From: Citrobacter sp. Awk 4 | GTDB lineage: Bacteria > Pseudomonadota > Gammaproteobacteria > Enterobacterales > Enterobacteriaceae | Reading direction: 5' to 3' | Assembly: GCF_028069725.1 (NCBI RefSeq) | Contig: NZ_JANEWG010000007.1 | Location: 1 to 64,000, forward strand | DNA length: 64,000 bases | Shown here: positions 28,627-38,153 of the stretch, piece after piece | Layout: the number at the start of each line of letters is the position of its first letter | How positions within the stretch are numbered: the first letter of the stretch is position 1 | The notes under the pieces: model-generated | The model's input: only the letters and a program-made list of their open reading frames with translations | The model's database searches: none | What the model was told of the DNA's origin: nothing | Position numbers and translations under genes: made by a program

Positions 28627-29418
28627 CTACCGTTGACAAGTCGGGCACCAGTAATAGGGTCGGGATGACTGCATCGTTTTTTCGATAATCCCACCGCAGC
28701 GTTCACAGGCTTCGCCATCGCGATGAAACACCTTAAAGCGAAACTGCGCGCCGTGGTGTGTATTCTCCTCCACCTGCCCACGCGTCGCATAGGAGAGACG
28801 CGGAATATCGAGTAACGCGTGAGATAACGCCACGCGCTGCGAATCACTGAGATCTTTCGCCTTATGCTGCCCGTTCAATCCCACCTGCCAGAGGATCTCC
28901 ACCCGCAGATAGTTTCCCAGTCCGGCAAGAAACGCCTGATCCAGCAGAAGTCCGGACAACTGGCGATTGCGAAAACGTGGTGAAAGCAGCCTGGCTTCAA
29001 CGGTCTGCGGCGTTAAACACGGATCCAGCACATCGGGTCCGACCCGTTGCAGAAACGGATGTGTGGTGAGTTGTTCGGGAGTCAGCATCTCGATATCGGA
29101 TGCGCTATAAAGCAGGATGGTTTTATCGACCGTTTGTAACCTGACGCGCAGCACCCGCGAGGTCTGTGGAAGCGTTCCGGTATCGACCACCCGCCACACA
29201 CCATAAAGCTGATTGTGGCTGTAGAGGGTGAGTCCTGAGGAGAAGTGGGTAAGCAACGCTTTTCCCCGCGTCTCCATCCGGGTGACGGTTTGCCCAATCA
29301 GCGGTGATTGATACGGTTTTAACCGATCAAAAGCAAACCAGACGTCCGTCAGCGGTTTGCCTTTGATTGCCGCCTCCAGACTATCCGCCGCACGGCGGAT
29401 CTCCGGGCCTTCTGGCAT
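28627..29418 (-). CDS. nei: Endonuclease VIII
   Basis: This 263-residue Fpg/Nei-family DNA glycosylase/AP lyase removes oxidised pyrimidines. The catalytic N-terminus is [15 protein letters not shown], in which Pro2 becomes the N-terminal nucleophile and Glu3 is catalytic. A C-terminal zinc finger, CERCGG..WCPTCQR, completes the enzyme. In E. coli nei directly follows pxpA; here it follows pcp by 13 bases. Confidence 0.96.
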   Translation of the reverse strand: MPEGPEIRRAADSLEAAIKGKPLTDVWFAFDRLKPYQSPLIGQTVTRMETRGKALLTHFSSGLTLYSHNQLYGVWRVVDTGTLPQTSRVLRVRLQTVDKTILLYSASDIEMLTPEQLTTHPFLQRVGPDVLDPCLTPQTVEARLLSPRFRNRQLSGLLLDQAFLAGLGNYLRVEILWQVGLNGQHKAKDLSDSQRVALSHALLDIPRLSYATRGQVEENTHHGAQFRFKVFHRDGEACERCGGIIEKTMQSSRPYYWCPTCQR

Positions 29419-29431
29419 GTTTTGTCCTTAC

Positions 29432-30076
29432 TTAATGGGTTGCGCCGCCCGTGACGGCGATATCATTTTCTACCTGTAACGCTGTGGTAATGGCGATTTC
29501 CAGTGCCTGACGTACCGTTGCTGCGGCCATACTCGGCGCGCCGGGATGCGCCGCTGCCTGTTCTGGCAAATAAGGGATATGGATAAATCCCCCCTTCACC
29601 TCCGGCCTGGCGTTTAGTTTATGCAGCAGACCGTACATTACGTGGTTACAGACAAACGTCCCCGCCGTTTGCGACACCGAGGCCGGAACGCCCGCTTCGC
29701 GCATCGCCGCCACCATCGCTTTGATGGGCAGCGTACTAAACCAGGCCGCAGGTCCCTGCGCCTCTATCGGCTCATCAACCGGCTGCTTGCCACGGTTATC
29801 CGGGATACGGGCATCATCAACATTGATCGCCACCCGCTCGACCGTAATATCCGCACGTCCACCCGCCTGACCGACAGCCAGCACCAGCGAAGGTGACAGC
29901 GCATCAATGGCAGCGCTCAGTACCGTGAGCGATTCGCCAAACACGCACGGCAGTTGCCGCGCCACCACCCGGCATCCTGCGATGATAGCATTGTCGAGTC
30001 GCGAGACCACTTCCCAGGAAGGATTAATCGGCTCGCCGCCAAAGGGTTCAAATCCGGTGATTAATACCGTTTTCAT
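29432..30076 (-). CDS. pcp: Pyroglutamyl-peptidase I
   Basis: This 214-residue cysteine peptidase of family C15 (EC 3.4.19.3) removes N-terminal pyroglutamate from peptides, releasing 5-oxoproline. The N-terminal [19 protein letters not shown], the catalytic Cys in [16 protein letters not shown] and a C-terminal His in [12 protein letters not shown] form the expected site. It is preceded by AAGGAGG. Its place downstream of pxpBCA, the 5-oxoprolinase, gives a direct supply of substrate to that enzyme. Confidence 0.96.
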   Translation of the reverse strand: MKTVLITGFEPFGGEPINPSWEVVSRLDNAIIAGCRVVARQLPCVFGESLTVLSAAIDALSPSLVLAVGQAGGRADITVERVAINVDDARIPDNRGKQPVDEPIEAQGPAAWFSTLPIKAMVAAMREAGVPASVSQTAGTFVCNHVMYGLLHKLNARPEVKGGFIHIPYLPEQAAAHPGAPSMAAATVRQALEIAITTALQVENDIAVTGGATH

Positions 30077-30091
30077 GGATTGCGCCCCTCC

Positions 30092-31087
30092 TTACAGGAA
30101 CATCAGGAAATACATCAGGAACACGTTGACCAACAGCAGCAGCACGCCGGTCGGCACCTGCGCTTTGATGACCGCGTTTTTATCCGGCAGCTCCAGCAGC
30201 GCAGCCGGTACGATGTTGAAGTTGGCCGCCATCGGCGTCATTAACGTTCCGCAATAGCCGGAGAACATGCCGATGGCCGCCATCACCGCCGGATTACCAC
30301 CGTGTTGCAACACCAGAATCGGAATGCCAATGCCCGCCGTCACAATCGGGAAGGCAGCAAACGCGTTACCCATCACCATGGTCAGCAGCGCCATACCGAT
30401 GGTGTAGACCGCGACAGCGACAAAGCGGCTGTCAACGGCAAGGTAGTGCTGAGTAAGATACGAAATCCCGCTGCCAACGCCCGCCGCCGTAAACAGTAAT
30501 CCCAGCGTGGCGAGAATTTGCGGCAAAATGAAAGCCCAGCCAATAGAATCCAGCAGACGGCGCGCCTCCTGAATCGGCTGATGAACACTCTCGCGGGTCA
30601 TTTTTATCGCCATCCCCAGACCGATCAATGTTCCTGCCGTCATCGAAAACAGCGTGACCAGCGTGGAGTGATTGCCGGGGCCAAACAGCGCATCCTGTAA
30701 GCCGGGGATATGGTTGAACATCAGTACGCCAATCACTGTCACCACCGGGATCGCCAGCGCCGGATAAAACAGACGGTTGCCCAGCCGGGTGGCGCTCTCC
30801 TCACGCTGCTCGCGGGTACGCTGGTGATAGCGGCCCAGTTTCACGCCGCCGAAACCGGCAATCAGCGCCATCAGTACCACCGCCACGCCAACAGCGATAT
30901 GCACCGTACGTTTGTCGCCAACCAGCGAATATGTCCAGTCGCCCAATAAAAACAGCAGGCCATAAACGCCCCAGAACAATCCGGTCGTTAAACGGCGCGG
31001 ATTGGCTTTATCCCGCCATGACATCACGGCGACCAGCAGCAACACCACACCGGCCAGCCAGTAGAGATAGCTTTGCTGAAAATTCAT
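30092..31087 (-). CDS. DUF979 family membrane protein
   Basis: This 331-residue protein has about nine to ten hydrophobic helices and belongs to DUF979. The ATG at 31087 has AAGGAG upstream and overlaps the DUF969 stop by four bases (ATGA); longer in-frame reading into DUF969 is spurious. DUF969 and DUF979 always occur together and are thought to form one permease. By context, between pxpA and pcp, the likely cargo is 5-oxoproline or pyroglutamyl peptides. No substrate has been read from the sequence. Confidence 0.87.
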   Translation of the reverse strand: MNFQQSYLYWLAGVVLLLVAVMSWRDKANPRRLTTGLFWGVYGLLFLLGDWTYSLVGDKRTVHIAVGVAVVLMALIAGFGGVKLGRYHQRTREQREESATRLGNRLFYPALAIPVVTVIGVLMFNHIPGLQDALFGPGNHSTLVTLFSMTAGTLIGLGMAIKMTRESVHQPIQEARRLLDSIGWAFILPQILATLGLLFTAAGVGSGISYLTQHYLAVDSRFVAVAVYTIGMALLTMVMGNAFAAFPIVTAGIGIPILVLQHGGNPAVMAAIGMFSGYCGTLMTPMAANFNIVPAALLELPDKNAVIKAQVPTGVLLLLVNVFLMYFLMFL

Positions 31088-31812
31088 TGTGCTTCTCCTT
31101 TGCTGGCCGTAACGGTATTCACTTTCGCCATTTCTCGCTGCAGATAGTTGTCCAGCCGCCATAGCCTTGTTGCGTGGATCAGGAAAGCGCAGATCGCCGT
31201 CGGGATCCCCCACAGGGCAATGTGCAGCGGTTCAGTCTGGATCCCTCCCGACTCCAGCATAAAATTGTGCATGAAAATAATGGCGCCAAAGGCGACGAAA
31301 ATGTCTTCGCCAAAGAACAGCCCAACGTTGTCGGTCGCCGCCGACATCGCCCGCAGGCGGTAACGCACCGCCCCGGGGAGCTCGCCGTAATTTTTTTCCG
31401 CCGCCCCTTCCGCCATCGGTGCCAGCAGCGGGCGCACCATTTGCGGGTGGCCGCCGAGGCTGGTCAGTCCCAGCGCAGCGGTCGCTTCACGAACAAACAG
31501 ATAAACAATCAGCAGGCGTCCCGCCGTGGCGCTGTGGATTTTGGCAATCCACGCCTGGGCGCGTTCTTTCAACCCGTGGCGTTCCAGCAGACCAATAACG
31601 GCCAGCGGGATCAGCAAGATAAACGGCAGATTGCGGGTATTGAGGAAACCTTCCCCCAGTTTTTCAAGGATCGTGGCGATCGGCATATGCGCCGCCAGTC
31701 CGGTGACGATCCCGGCAACGATGACCACCAATACCGGGTTAAAGCGTAAGAGAAAACCCACCACAATGACGGCGATCCCCATCAGTGGCCAGAGTGCGAC
31801 TGCATCTTCCAT
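31084..31812 (-). CDS. DUF969 family membrane protein
   Basis: This 242-residue inner-membrane protein has about six hydrophobic segments and belongs to DUF969. It carries ALGLTSLGGHPQMVRPLLAPMAEGAAE near the middle, which resembles permease half-sites. It is coupled to DUF979 by a four-base overlap and lies 60 bases after pxpA. The pair is probably a two-part transporter for 5-oxoproline-related compounds. Confidence 0.87.
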   Translation of the reverse strand: MEDAVALWPLMGIAVIVVGFLLRFNPVLVVIVAGIVTGLAAHMPIATILEKLGEGFLNTRNLPFILLIPLAVIGLLERHGLKERAQAWIAKIHSATAGRLLIVYLFVREATAALGLTSLGGHPQMVRPLLAPMAEGAAEKNYGELPGAVRYRLRAMSAATDNVGLFFGEDIFVAFGAIIFMHNFMLESGGIQTEPLHIALWGIPTAICAFLIHATRLWRLDNYLQREMAKVNTVTASKGEAQ

Positions 31813-31872
31813 AATCCATTCCTGTCAGTTATGTTGCGTGTTATATTATTGTTTTATATAGATATTAATACT

Positions 31873-32607
31873 TTATGCGCCAACCTGAATAGCACAGGCG
31901 TTGAACGCGACGCGCAAGCGGCGGGCAAAAGCGAGTGCGTGCTCGCCATCACCGTGGAGACACACCGTTTGCGCCACCACCTTCGCCCACTCGCCGGTAA
32001 TGCTTTTGACTCGCCCGGACTGCACCATCTCCAGGGTTTGCGCCAGAGACTGTTCTTCGTCTTCGATAAGCGCGCCGGGTTGGGTGCGTGGAACCAGACT
32101 GCCATCCGCCAGATAGCCTCGATCGGCGAATACCTCCTGGCGCGTCGTCAGGCCATAGTGTGCGCCCGCGCGGATCAATTCACTGCCGGCCAGTCCCACC
32201 AGAATCAACGTCGGATCGCAGGCATGCACCGCCCGGGCAATGGCATCTGCCAACAGCGCGTCTTTGGCCGCCTGGTTATACAACATGCCATGCGGTTTAA
32301 CGTGACGCATCACGCCGCCTTCCGCCCGGGTCATGGCCGCCAGCGCGCCAATTTGATACAGCGTTTGCGCATACACCGTTTCCGGCGGTAGCGACATGGC
32401 GGTACGACCAAAGTTTTCCCGATCCGGAAAACTGGGGTGCGCGCCAATCGCCACACCATTTTTTAGCGCTTCACGTACGCTGACCAGCATGGTTGTCGCA
32501 TCGCCCGCGTGAAATCCGCAGGCGATATTGGCCGAGGAGACCAGCGTGAGCAGTTCGCTGTCGCTGGCGCAGCCTTCACCTAAGTCGGCATTGAGGTCAA
32601 TTTTCAT
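31873..32607 (-). CDS. pxpA: 5-oxoprolinase subunit A
   Basis: This 244-residue LamB/YcsF-family protein is part of the ATP-dependent 5-oxoprolinase PxpABC that opens 5-oxoproline to glutamate. The N-terminus [20 protein letters not shown] and the FHAGDATTM and [12 protein letters not shown] motifs match. I chose the second of two adjacent Met codons (32607), as in E. coli. It overlaps pxpC. In E. coli the symbol ybgL was used. Confidence 0.96.
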   Translation of the reverse strand: MKIDLNADLGEGCASDSELLTLVSSANIACGFHAGDATTMLVSVREALKNGVAIGAHPSFPDRENFGRTAMSLPPETVYAQTLYQIGALAAMTRAEGGVMRHVKPHGMLYNQAAKDALLADAIARAVHACDPTLILVGLAGSELIRAGAHYGLTTRQEVFADRGYLADGSLVPRTQPGALIEDEEQSLAQTLEMVQSGRVKSITGEWAKVVAQTVCLHGDGEHALAFARRLRVAFNACAIQVGA

Positions 32608-33529
32608 CATTGAGTCGCCATGTGAGCTGTTCCAGGTAACGTTGCTGATCCCGGCGTGCTTTTAGCGCCTCCTCCAGCGAACACAGAACGAAATGAATCG
32701 GTTGCCCGAGGGGAATTTGCGCCAGATGGTACATATCGGCTTCAATAATGCAGGCGATCCGCGGATAGCCCCCCGTTGTCTGAGCATCATTCATCAGGAC
32801 TATCGGCTGACCATTGTGCGGCACCTGCACGACGCCAGGCAGTAATCCGTGGGACACCAGTTCACGATCCGTGGTGCGAGTTAACGGCTGCCCCTGCAAA
32901 CGATAGCCCATCCGGTTACTCTGCGGGCTGAGTTGCCAGGGCGAGCGCCAGAATGCCTCCTGCGAGGCGGCATCAAATTCATGATATTCCGGGCCAGGCA
33001 GCGCACGGATCCAGTTCCCCCACAGCAATTGCTTAACCCCCTGCGGACCGCTGAATTGCCGTGCAGGTTTTCCTGTCGCCAGATGATCCCCGTCTTTTAA
33101 CAGTCGACCTTCCAGACCACCGATCCCCACTTTCAGATCGGTACTGCATGAACCCATCACCGGTGGAACGTCAATCCCGCCCGCGATAGCCAGATAGCTG
33201 CGCATCCCGTGTTCCGGTCGTTTCAGCGTCAGACGCTGTCCGGCCTTCATCGGCAGCCGCCAGCCTGTCCAGATGGGTTTGTCGTCCAGTCGCGCTTCGC
33301 AGCTTGCGCCGGTCAGGGCAAACCAGCCATCCGCCATAAACTCCACCACCAGCTGACCCAGCGTCACTTCCAGCGCTGCGGCATTGGCATCATTGCCCAC
33401 CAGCAGATTGGCGATTTGCAAGGCGGGTTTATCCAGTGCGCCACAATGGCTGATCCCGGACTGACGAAAACCATGACGCCCGCCATCCTGCACGGAGGTG
33501 TACAGACCCGCACGAATAATCTTCAGCAT
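32597..33529 (-). CDS. pxpC: 5-oxoprolinase subunit C
   Basis: This 310-residue protein is the biotin-dependent-carboxylase-like (KipA/AHS2) subunit of 5-oxoprolinase, formerly ybgK. It has the family pattern [21 protein letters not shown] at the start and [19 protein letters not shown] near the C-terminus. It overlaps pxpB by 7 bases and pxpA by 11, so the three subunits are translationally coupled. Confidence 0.96.
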   Translation of the reverse strand: MLKIIRAGLYTSVQDGGRHGFRQSGISHCGALDKPALQIANLLVGNDANAAALEVTLGQLVVEFMADGWFALTGASCEARLDDKPIWTGWRLPMKAGQRLTLKRPEHGMRSYLAIAGGIDVPPVMGSCSTDLKVGIGGLEGRLLKDGDHLATGKPARQFSGPQGVKQLLWGNWIRALPGPEYHEFDAASQEAFWRSPWQLSPQSNRMGYRLQGQPLTRTTDRELVSHGLLPGVVQVPHNGQPIVLMNDAQTTGGYPRIACIIEADMYHLAQIPLGQPIHFVLCSLEEALKARRDQQRYLEQLTWRLNDEN

Positions 33530-34179
33530 ACGCCCTCCTTCTGCGGAACAAATCGCACGCTATCTCCGGGACGCAGCAAAATAGGTTCATCCTGCAAAGG
33601 GTCAAACAGTTTTAGCGAGGTATGACCGATCAACTGCCAGCCGCCTGGCGTCGGCAAGGGGTAAATCCCCGTTTGCGCGCCGCCAATGCCAACGGAACCT
33701 GCCGGAACAAGCAGACGCGGCTCAGCGCGTCGCGGGGTGTGTAATTGTTCTGGTAAATTTCCAAGATAGGGAAAACCTGGCTGAAAACCTAAAAACCAGA
33801 CCACGTACTCAACGGATGAATGCAGTTCAACCACCTGTTTCTCACTCAGGCCGCTGTGTCGGGCCACCTCGGCCAGATCCGGCCCTCCCGCGCCGCCGTA
33901 AGTCACCGGAATCTCAATAAAACGTGAGTCAGGCTCCAGCGCCTCACTCTCTTCCCACCAGCGCTGCAGGCGCTCGATGGCATCCAGCGCCAGCGTTTGC
34001 GGCTCATGCAGGATAACCGTGATATTGTTCATTCCGGGAATGGCTTCCGCCACATTTGGCAAGTCGACCAGACGCTGTGTCAGCCGCCAGATACGTTTTT
34101 GCGTGGCCAGAGTGACCGGCGGCTCAAGTTCGAGTACCACCGCCGTTTCTCCCAACAGATAACAACGCGCTCGTTGCAC
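33523..34179 (-). CDS. pxpB: 5-oxoprolinase subunit B
   Basis: This 218-residue protein is the KipI/AHS1-type subunit of 5-oxoprolinase, formerly ybgJ. Signatures are [20 protein letters not shown] and [20 protein letters not shown]. It is the first pxp gene and follows ybgI by 21 bases. The Bacillus relative KipI is a kinase inhibitor, but adjacency to pxpC and pxpA marks this one as the metabolic subunit. Confidence 0.96.
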   Translation of the reverse strand: MQRARCYLLGETAVVLELEPPVTLATQKRIWRLTQRLVDLPNVAEAIPGMNNITVILHEPQTLALDAIERLQRWWEESEALEPDSRFIEIPVTYGGAGGPDLAEVARHSGLSEKQVVELHSSVEYVVWFLGFQPGFPYLGNLPEQLHTPRRAEPRLLVPAGSVGIGGAQTGIYPLPTPGGWQLIGHTSLKLFDPLQDEPILLRPGDSVRFVPQKEGVC

Positions 34180-34200
34180 TTTCGTCCCTCTTATTGTTGC

Positions 34201-34944
34201 TTATGCCGGATTGGGAATGTCGATAAAGGTGACGTCCAGATCGGTGTTTTCATTGAGCCATTCGCTTAACGCACGAATACCGCCACGCTCGGTCGCGTGA
34301 TGTCCGGCGGCATAAAAATGCAGTCCCTGCTCACGCGCGGAATGAATCGTCTGTTCAGACACTTCGCCAGTAATAAATGCATCGACGCCAAAACGGGCTG
34401 CGCTGTCGATAAAGCTTTGACCGCCACCGGTACACCACGCCACACGCTGAACAGTTTCCGGCCCGGTATCCCCACACCATAATGGTTTACGTCCCAGTCG
34501 CGCTTCAATCCATGATGCCAGCTCCAGCCCCGGAACCGGCATCGTCAGTTCGCCCCACGGTACTAACGGCTCAATTTCACCGATCACGGTGATCCCGAGC
34601 AACGCCGCAAGTTGTGCGTTATTGCCCAGTTCAGGATGGGCATCCAGCGGCAGGTGCCAGCCGTAGAGGTTAATATCATGGGTCAACAGTGTTTTCAGGC
34701 GGTTACGCTTCATGCCACGAATTACCGGTGATTCCCCTTTCCAGAAGTAACCATGATGAACGATAACCGCATCAGCCTGCAGGCGGACGGCTTCGTCGAG
34801 CAGCGCCTGGCTTGCCGTTACACCGGTCACGATTTTTTGTACCGTCGTTTTCCCTTCTACCTGCAATCCATTTGGCGCGTAATCACTGATGGCTGCACTG
34901 TTTAGCTTGTCGTTGATCAGATGTTCCAGTTCAGTGTTTTTCAT
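34201..34944 (-). CDS. ybgI: NIF3-like dinuclear metal protein YbgI
   Basis: This 247-residue protein belongs to the NIF3/DUF34 family with a two-metal site. Metal-binding histidines are in VIVHHGYFWKGES and AAGHHATERGG. The sequence is close to E. coli YbgI, which forms a hexameric ring; its reaction is unsettled, although GTP-cyclohydrolase-like and radiation-resistance roles have been proposed. I chose the second of two adjacent Met codons (34944), as in E. coli. It heads the pxp-pcp-nei strand run. Confidence 0.95.
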   Translation of the reverse strand: MKNTELEHLINDKLNSAAISDYAPNGLQVEGKTTVQKIVTGVTASQALLDEAVRLQADAVIVHHGYFWKGESPVIRGMKRNRLKTLLTHDINLYGWHLPLDAHPELGNNAQLAALLGITVIGEIEPLVPWGELTMPVPGLELASWIEARLGRKPLWCGDTGPETVQRVAWCTGGGQSFIDSAARFGVDAFITGEVSEQTIHSAREQGLHFYAAGHHATERGGIRALSEWLNENTDLDVTFIDIPNPA

Positions 34945-35200
34945 CATTGTTCCCTTCTTATGTAGTCATTACGTTAAAATAGCGTTCTCCCGCCAGTTCG
35001 TCGATAGCCATTTCCTTGACGTAATGAGAAACATTAGCGCCATTTTAAGACGGAATTTGCTTATCCCCGCCCGCCCCGCTTCAGGTGGATTTATGCAGCC
35101 AGACAACATCTTGCAAAAATAATCAGATCTGTCCCGATGTAACGCTCTGGCAGACGTCATTACCGACCAGATCGCACAAGTTGCGTTAGACGGCCCTCTT

Positions 35201-36625
35201 CTACGCACCGCCCTTTCGCGCCGCATCATACGCCGCAAGCGTGTCTAATCGCGCCTGTTTGTGATCCACTATCGGGCGCGGGTAATCCAGCGTAACGCCT
35301 TCTTTCAACGCCCATTCCCAGGGCGTGTGGATGGCCTTTCCGGGCACGGTGCGCAATTCCGGCAGCCACCGGCGAATAAAATCGCCGTCACGGTCAAACT
35401 TTTCGCCCTGGGTCGTTGGGTTAAAAATGCGAAAATACGGCGCGGCGTCAGTGCCGGTCGAGGCGGCCCACTGCCAGCCGCCATTGTTAGCGGCGAGATC
35501 GCCATCAATAAGCCGCGACATGAAATACCGCTCTCCTTCCCGCCAGTCGATCAGCAGGTCTTTCACTAAAAAGCTGGCGGTAATCATCCGTAAACGATTG
35601 TGCATCCATCCTGTAGTATTGAGCTGGCGCATCGCGGCATCGACGATGGGATAGCCCGTTTTCCCTTCCTGCCACGCCTGAAAATGCGCAGCGTTACGGT
35701 TCCACTGCACGCGATCGGTCCAGTGAATGAACGGACGGTGTTGACACAACCTCGGATAAAACGCTACCAAATGCCGGTAAAATTCCCGCCAGATCAGTTC
35801 ATTCAGCCAGACGCTACCCGCCCCGCCGTCAACAGCCTCGGGCTGCTCTGCCAGTAAGCGATGCAGGCACTGTCGCGGCGAAAGCCCTCCGGTCGCCAGG
35901 CTCGCGGATAACCGACTGGTCCCTTCAATAGCGGGAAAGTCGCGCAACTGTTCATACTGGCCCGCCGTCTGCTGGCAAAACTGACGCAATTGCGCGATGG
36001 CCGCCTTTTCCCCGGCAGGGAATAACGTCGGATCAAAATCCTGTTGCGGTATAGTCAATGCCAACGGCGTTACATCGCCCGACATCGCCCCACCGTCACG
36101 GAGTCCTGGCGCCGCTACACACGCAGGCATCTCCTCTTTGAGTCGCTTTAGCCAGGCGTTTTTAAAGGGGGTGAACACTTTGTACATGTCGTGATTGCCG
36201 GTCATCACCGCGCCGGGCGGTAATATCACGCTGTCGTCAAATCCTTCACAGACAACATGGCTTAGCGCGCGCTCTACCGCAGCATCACGCTGACGTTCGT
36301 TCACTTCATATTGATAGTTGTAAAACAGATGGCTGACGTTGTGCTGCTGGCATATCTCAGCCACCACACCGACGCTGGCTGCGAAATCATCCACTTCACG
36401 AAACAGCAGCGGGATGCCTTTCTCCGCCAGCGCGGTTTGCAACGCGTTGAGCTGGGCATTCACCAGCGCCGCCTGACGTGGGGACATGTCATGCGCCGCC
36501 CACTGCGCCGGGGTAGAAATGAACAACGCCAGCACCTGCGCCGAACGATTCCGGCAGGCAGCGGCTAAAGCAAGATTATCATGCAGACGTAAATCGCGAC
36601 GAAACCAGACCAGATGGGTGGTCAT
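35201..36625 (-). CDS. phrB: Deoxyribodipyrimidine photolyase
   Basis: This 474-residue class I CPD photolyase (EC 4.1.99.3) repairs UV dimers with light. The N-terminal antenna domain begins THLVWFRRDLRLHDNLAL. The FAD-binding C-terminus contains GWMHNRLRMITASFLVKDLL and DGDLAANNGGWQWAASTGTDAAPYFR, with the electron-transfer Trp residues. It follows ybgA by 24 bases on the same strand. The E. coli dtpD gene, which lies between ybgI and phrB, is absent here. Confidence 0.97.
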   Translation of the reverse strand: MTTHLVWFRRDLRLHDNLALAAACRNRSAQVLALFISTPAQWAAHDMSPRQAALVNAQLNALQTALAEKGIPLLFREVDDFAASVGVVAEICQQHNVSHLFYNYQYEVNERQRDAAVERALSHVVCEGFDDSVILPPGAVMTGNHDMYKVFTPFKNAWLKRLKEEMPACVAAPGLRDGGAMSGDVTPLALTIPQQDFDPTLFPAGEKAAIAQLRQFCQQTAGQYEQLRDFPAIEGTSRLSASLATGGLSPRQCLHRLLAEQPEAVDGGAGSVWLNELIWREFYRHLVAFYPRLCQHRPFIHWTDRVQWNRNAAHFQAWQEGKTGYPIVDAAMRQLNTTGWMHNRLRMITASFLVKDLLIDWREGERYFMSRLIDGDLAANNGGWQWAASTGTDAAPYFRIFNPTTQGEKFDRDGDFIRRWLPELRTVPGKAIHTPWEWALKEGVTLDYPRPIVDHKQARLDTLAAYDAARKGGA

Positions 36626-36649
36626 AACACTCCTGAATCAGTAATACGT

Positions 36650-37606
36650 TTAGCTTCCGTAGCGCAAACGCAGGGCCTCAGGCCAGGGTTCAAAGTAACG
36701 TTGCCCACAAAGGTAGGCATCCGGATACTCCGCCATATAGTGTTTGAGTAACGTGATCGGCGCAAGCAGCGGTTGCGTCGCAAGGCGATACCCCTCGATA
36801 AGCGCAGTCAGCTCCTGTCTTTGACGGGCATTCAATTGCTTACGGAAATATCCCTGAACATGCATCAGAACATTGGTGTGATTACGCCGGGTGGCGGGGT
36901 GCGAGAGCAGCTTCATCAGTCGCAGGCGATACTCGGTGAAATAAATGTCCAGATCCGGCCAGTCGTGGATAGCCGCCACAAAACGCCCCAGTTCCCGATA
37001 TTCTGGCTGTGAATGCGCCAGCAGCAACAGTTTGTAGCGGCTGTGATAGCCCAACAATGCTGCCCGGGTCAGTCCCTGTTGACGAATTTCATTCAGTTCA
37101 TGCAACGCATAGATGCGTTCGACAAAGTTTTCACGAAGTTGCGGATCGTGCAGCCGCCCGTCCTCTTCCACCGGCAGCCACGGAAAGGTTTCCATTAAAA
37201 TCGAGGTGTAGATCCCGCGTCCGGCCTTACGGTTGTTTTTACCGTCAGCATCGTAGACACGTACGCGCTCCATCCCGCAACTGGGCGATTTGGCGCAAAC
37301 AATGTATCCGCACAAATGTTCGAATCCAGCTATACGCGTATGGCTGAACGTGGTCATGGCATCGGTCAGGTTCCCTTCCCGCCGATCGCTAAAGCGTAGC
37401 GCGAAGGTGCCCCCGTCATCTTTCACCAGACGCAATGCGGGTCTGGGTACCGGCAGGCCGATCGCCATTTCCGGGCAAACCGCTTCAAAACGTACCCAGG
37501 GAGACAACGTTTCAACGGCAAATGCCAGTCGTTTATGTCCGCCATCAAAGCGAACCGCGTCGCCTAATAAACAGGCGCTGATGCCGACAGGGATTTTCTC
37601 ACTCAT
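36650..37606 (-). CDS. ybgA: DUF523-DUF1722 protein, long-form YbgA
   Basis: This 318-residue protein has an N-terminal DUF523 domain (about residues 1-150, with GISACLLGDAVRFDGGHKR and CAKSPSCGMERVRVYD) and a C-terminal DUF1722 domain (about 180-310, with YFTEYRLRLMKLLSHPATRRNHTNVLMHVQGYF). E. coli K-12 YbgA has only the second half. Conserved Cys residues in DUF523 suggest a metal or sulfur role, but the function is unknown. The ATG at 37606 is preferred over the GTG immediately upstream, because GGAG lies five bases before the ATG. It sits upstream of phrB and probably shares its transcript. Confidence 0.88.
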   Translation of the reverse strand: MSEKIPVGISACLLGDAVRFDGGHKRLAFAVETLSPWVRFEAVCPEMAIGLPVPRPALRLVKDDGGTFALRFSDRREGNLTDAMTTFSHTRIAGFEHLCGYIVCAKSPSCGMERVRVYDADGKNNRKAGRGIYTSILMETFPWLPVEEDGRLHDPQLRENFVERIYALHELNEIRQQGLTRAALLGYHSRYKLLLLAHSQPEYRELGRFVAAIHDWPDLDIYFTEYRLRLMKLLSHPATRRNHTNVLMHVQGYFRKQLNARQRQELTALIEGYRLATQPLLAPITLLKHYMAEYPDAYLCGQRYFEPWPEALRLRYGS

Positions 37607-37678
37607 CACAGCTCCTTTTTCGTTACTGAGATAAGTGTAGACATAAGGACAGTCACAGTGCGGGGGTAATGCGGGTCA

Positions 37679-37896
37679 ATTAAGGAATGAGGGAGAACCT
37701 TTTGCTCTGGTGGTCAGGTGTGAGGAGAGTCCGACCGAAAATTGCCGACGTGTTTCCGTAAGGCCGGGGGAACCCGCAGGGAGGCGGCGGTGAGCCTCCC
37801 TTGCACGTTCACAGGTATAGTGATTGCAGAGAGGCTATGGACATAAGGTGAACGTCACCTTTCACCAGAGTGACAGATTCTCCCTCATTCCTTAAT
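37679..37896. repeat. 218-bp structured element with 19-bp perfect terminal inverted repeats
   Basis: The ends at 37679-37697 (ATTAAGGAATGAGGGAGAA) and 37878-37896 are exact reverse complements. Inside these, CTCTGGTG (37705-37712) pairs with CACCAGAG (37863-37870) after a symmetric 7-by-7 interruption. Further hairpins are AGGGAGGC..GCCTCCCT near 37778-37801 and AGGTGA-ACG-TCACCT near 37847-37861. No ORF is supported. It may be a structured RNA gene or a miniature mobile element; no target duplication or known family was recognised. Confidence 0.7.
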
Positions 37897-37946
37897 CGAT
37901 TGTCACCGCCACATTACTGTTGAGCGCCTTTTCAGGCGACGATCAA

Positions 37947-38153
37947 TTAATAGAAATCGCAGGTGGCTTTTTCAGCCTGATCCATCCACACCGGCTTATC
38001 GCTGGTTTTCGACCAGACGCGGTGCAGATAGCTATAAAAACGGGCGCGGTCTTTCCAGAACAACATCACTGGCAGCGCCAGTACACCCGCCACAACGGCA
38101 AAAGTACGGCGTAAAAAGACAATGTGTGCAGGATATTCTTTATAGAGTTCCAT
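37947..38153 (-). CDS. ybfA: Small membrane protein YbfA
   Basis: This 68-residue protein matches E. coli YbfA from MELYKEYP to [13 protein letters not shown]. It has one hydrophobic segment (about residues 10-26) followed by a basic, aromatic tail ([16 protein letters not shown]), so it is a likely single-pass inner-membrane protein. The ATG at 38153 follows GGGGAG; a longer upstream reading is rejected on length. It diverges from kdpF. The function is unknown. Confidence 0.93.
   Translation of the reverse strand: MELYKEYPAHIVFLRRTFAVVAGVLALPVMLFWKDRARFYSYLHRVWSKTSDKPVWMDQAEKATCDFY

Noticed and set aside
34969-35238. Small arginine-rich reading frame in the ybgI-phrB gap
   Set aside because: It overlaps the phrB 3' end, is of unusual composition and has no homology that I can see.
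37719-37735. Short RNase P-like string GAGGAGAGTCCG
   Set aside because: Only a few bases agree and the element is far too short to be RNase P RNA.
37679-37896. Retron msr-msd interpretation of the inverted-repeat element
   Set aside because: The terminal repeats recall a1/a2, but there is no reverse transcriptase gene nearby and no clear branching-G context after the first repeat.
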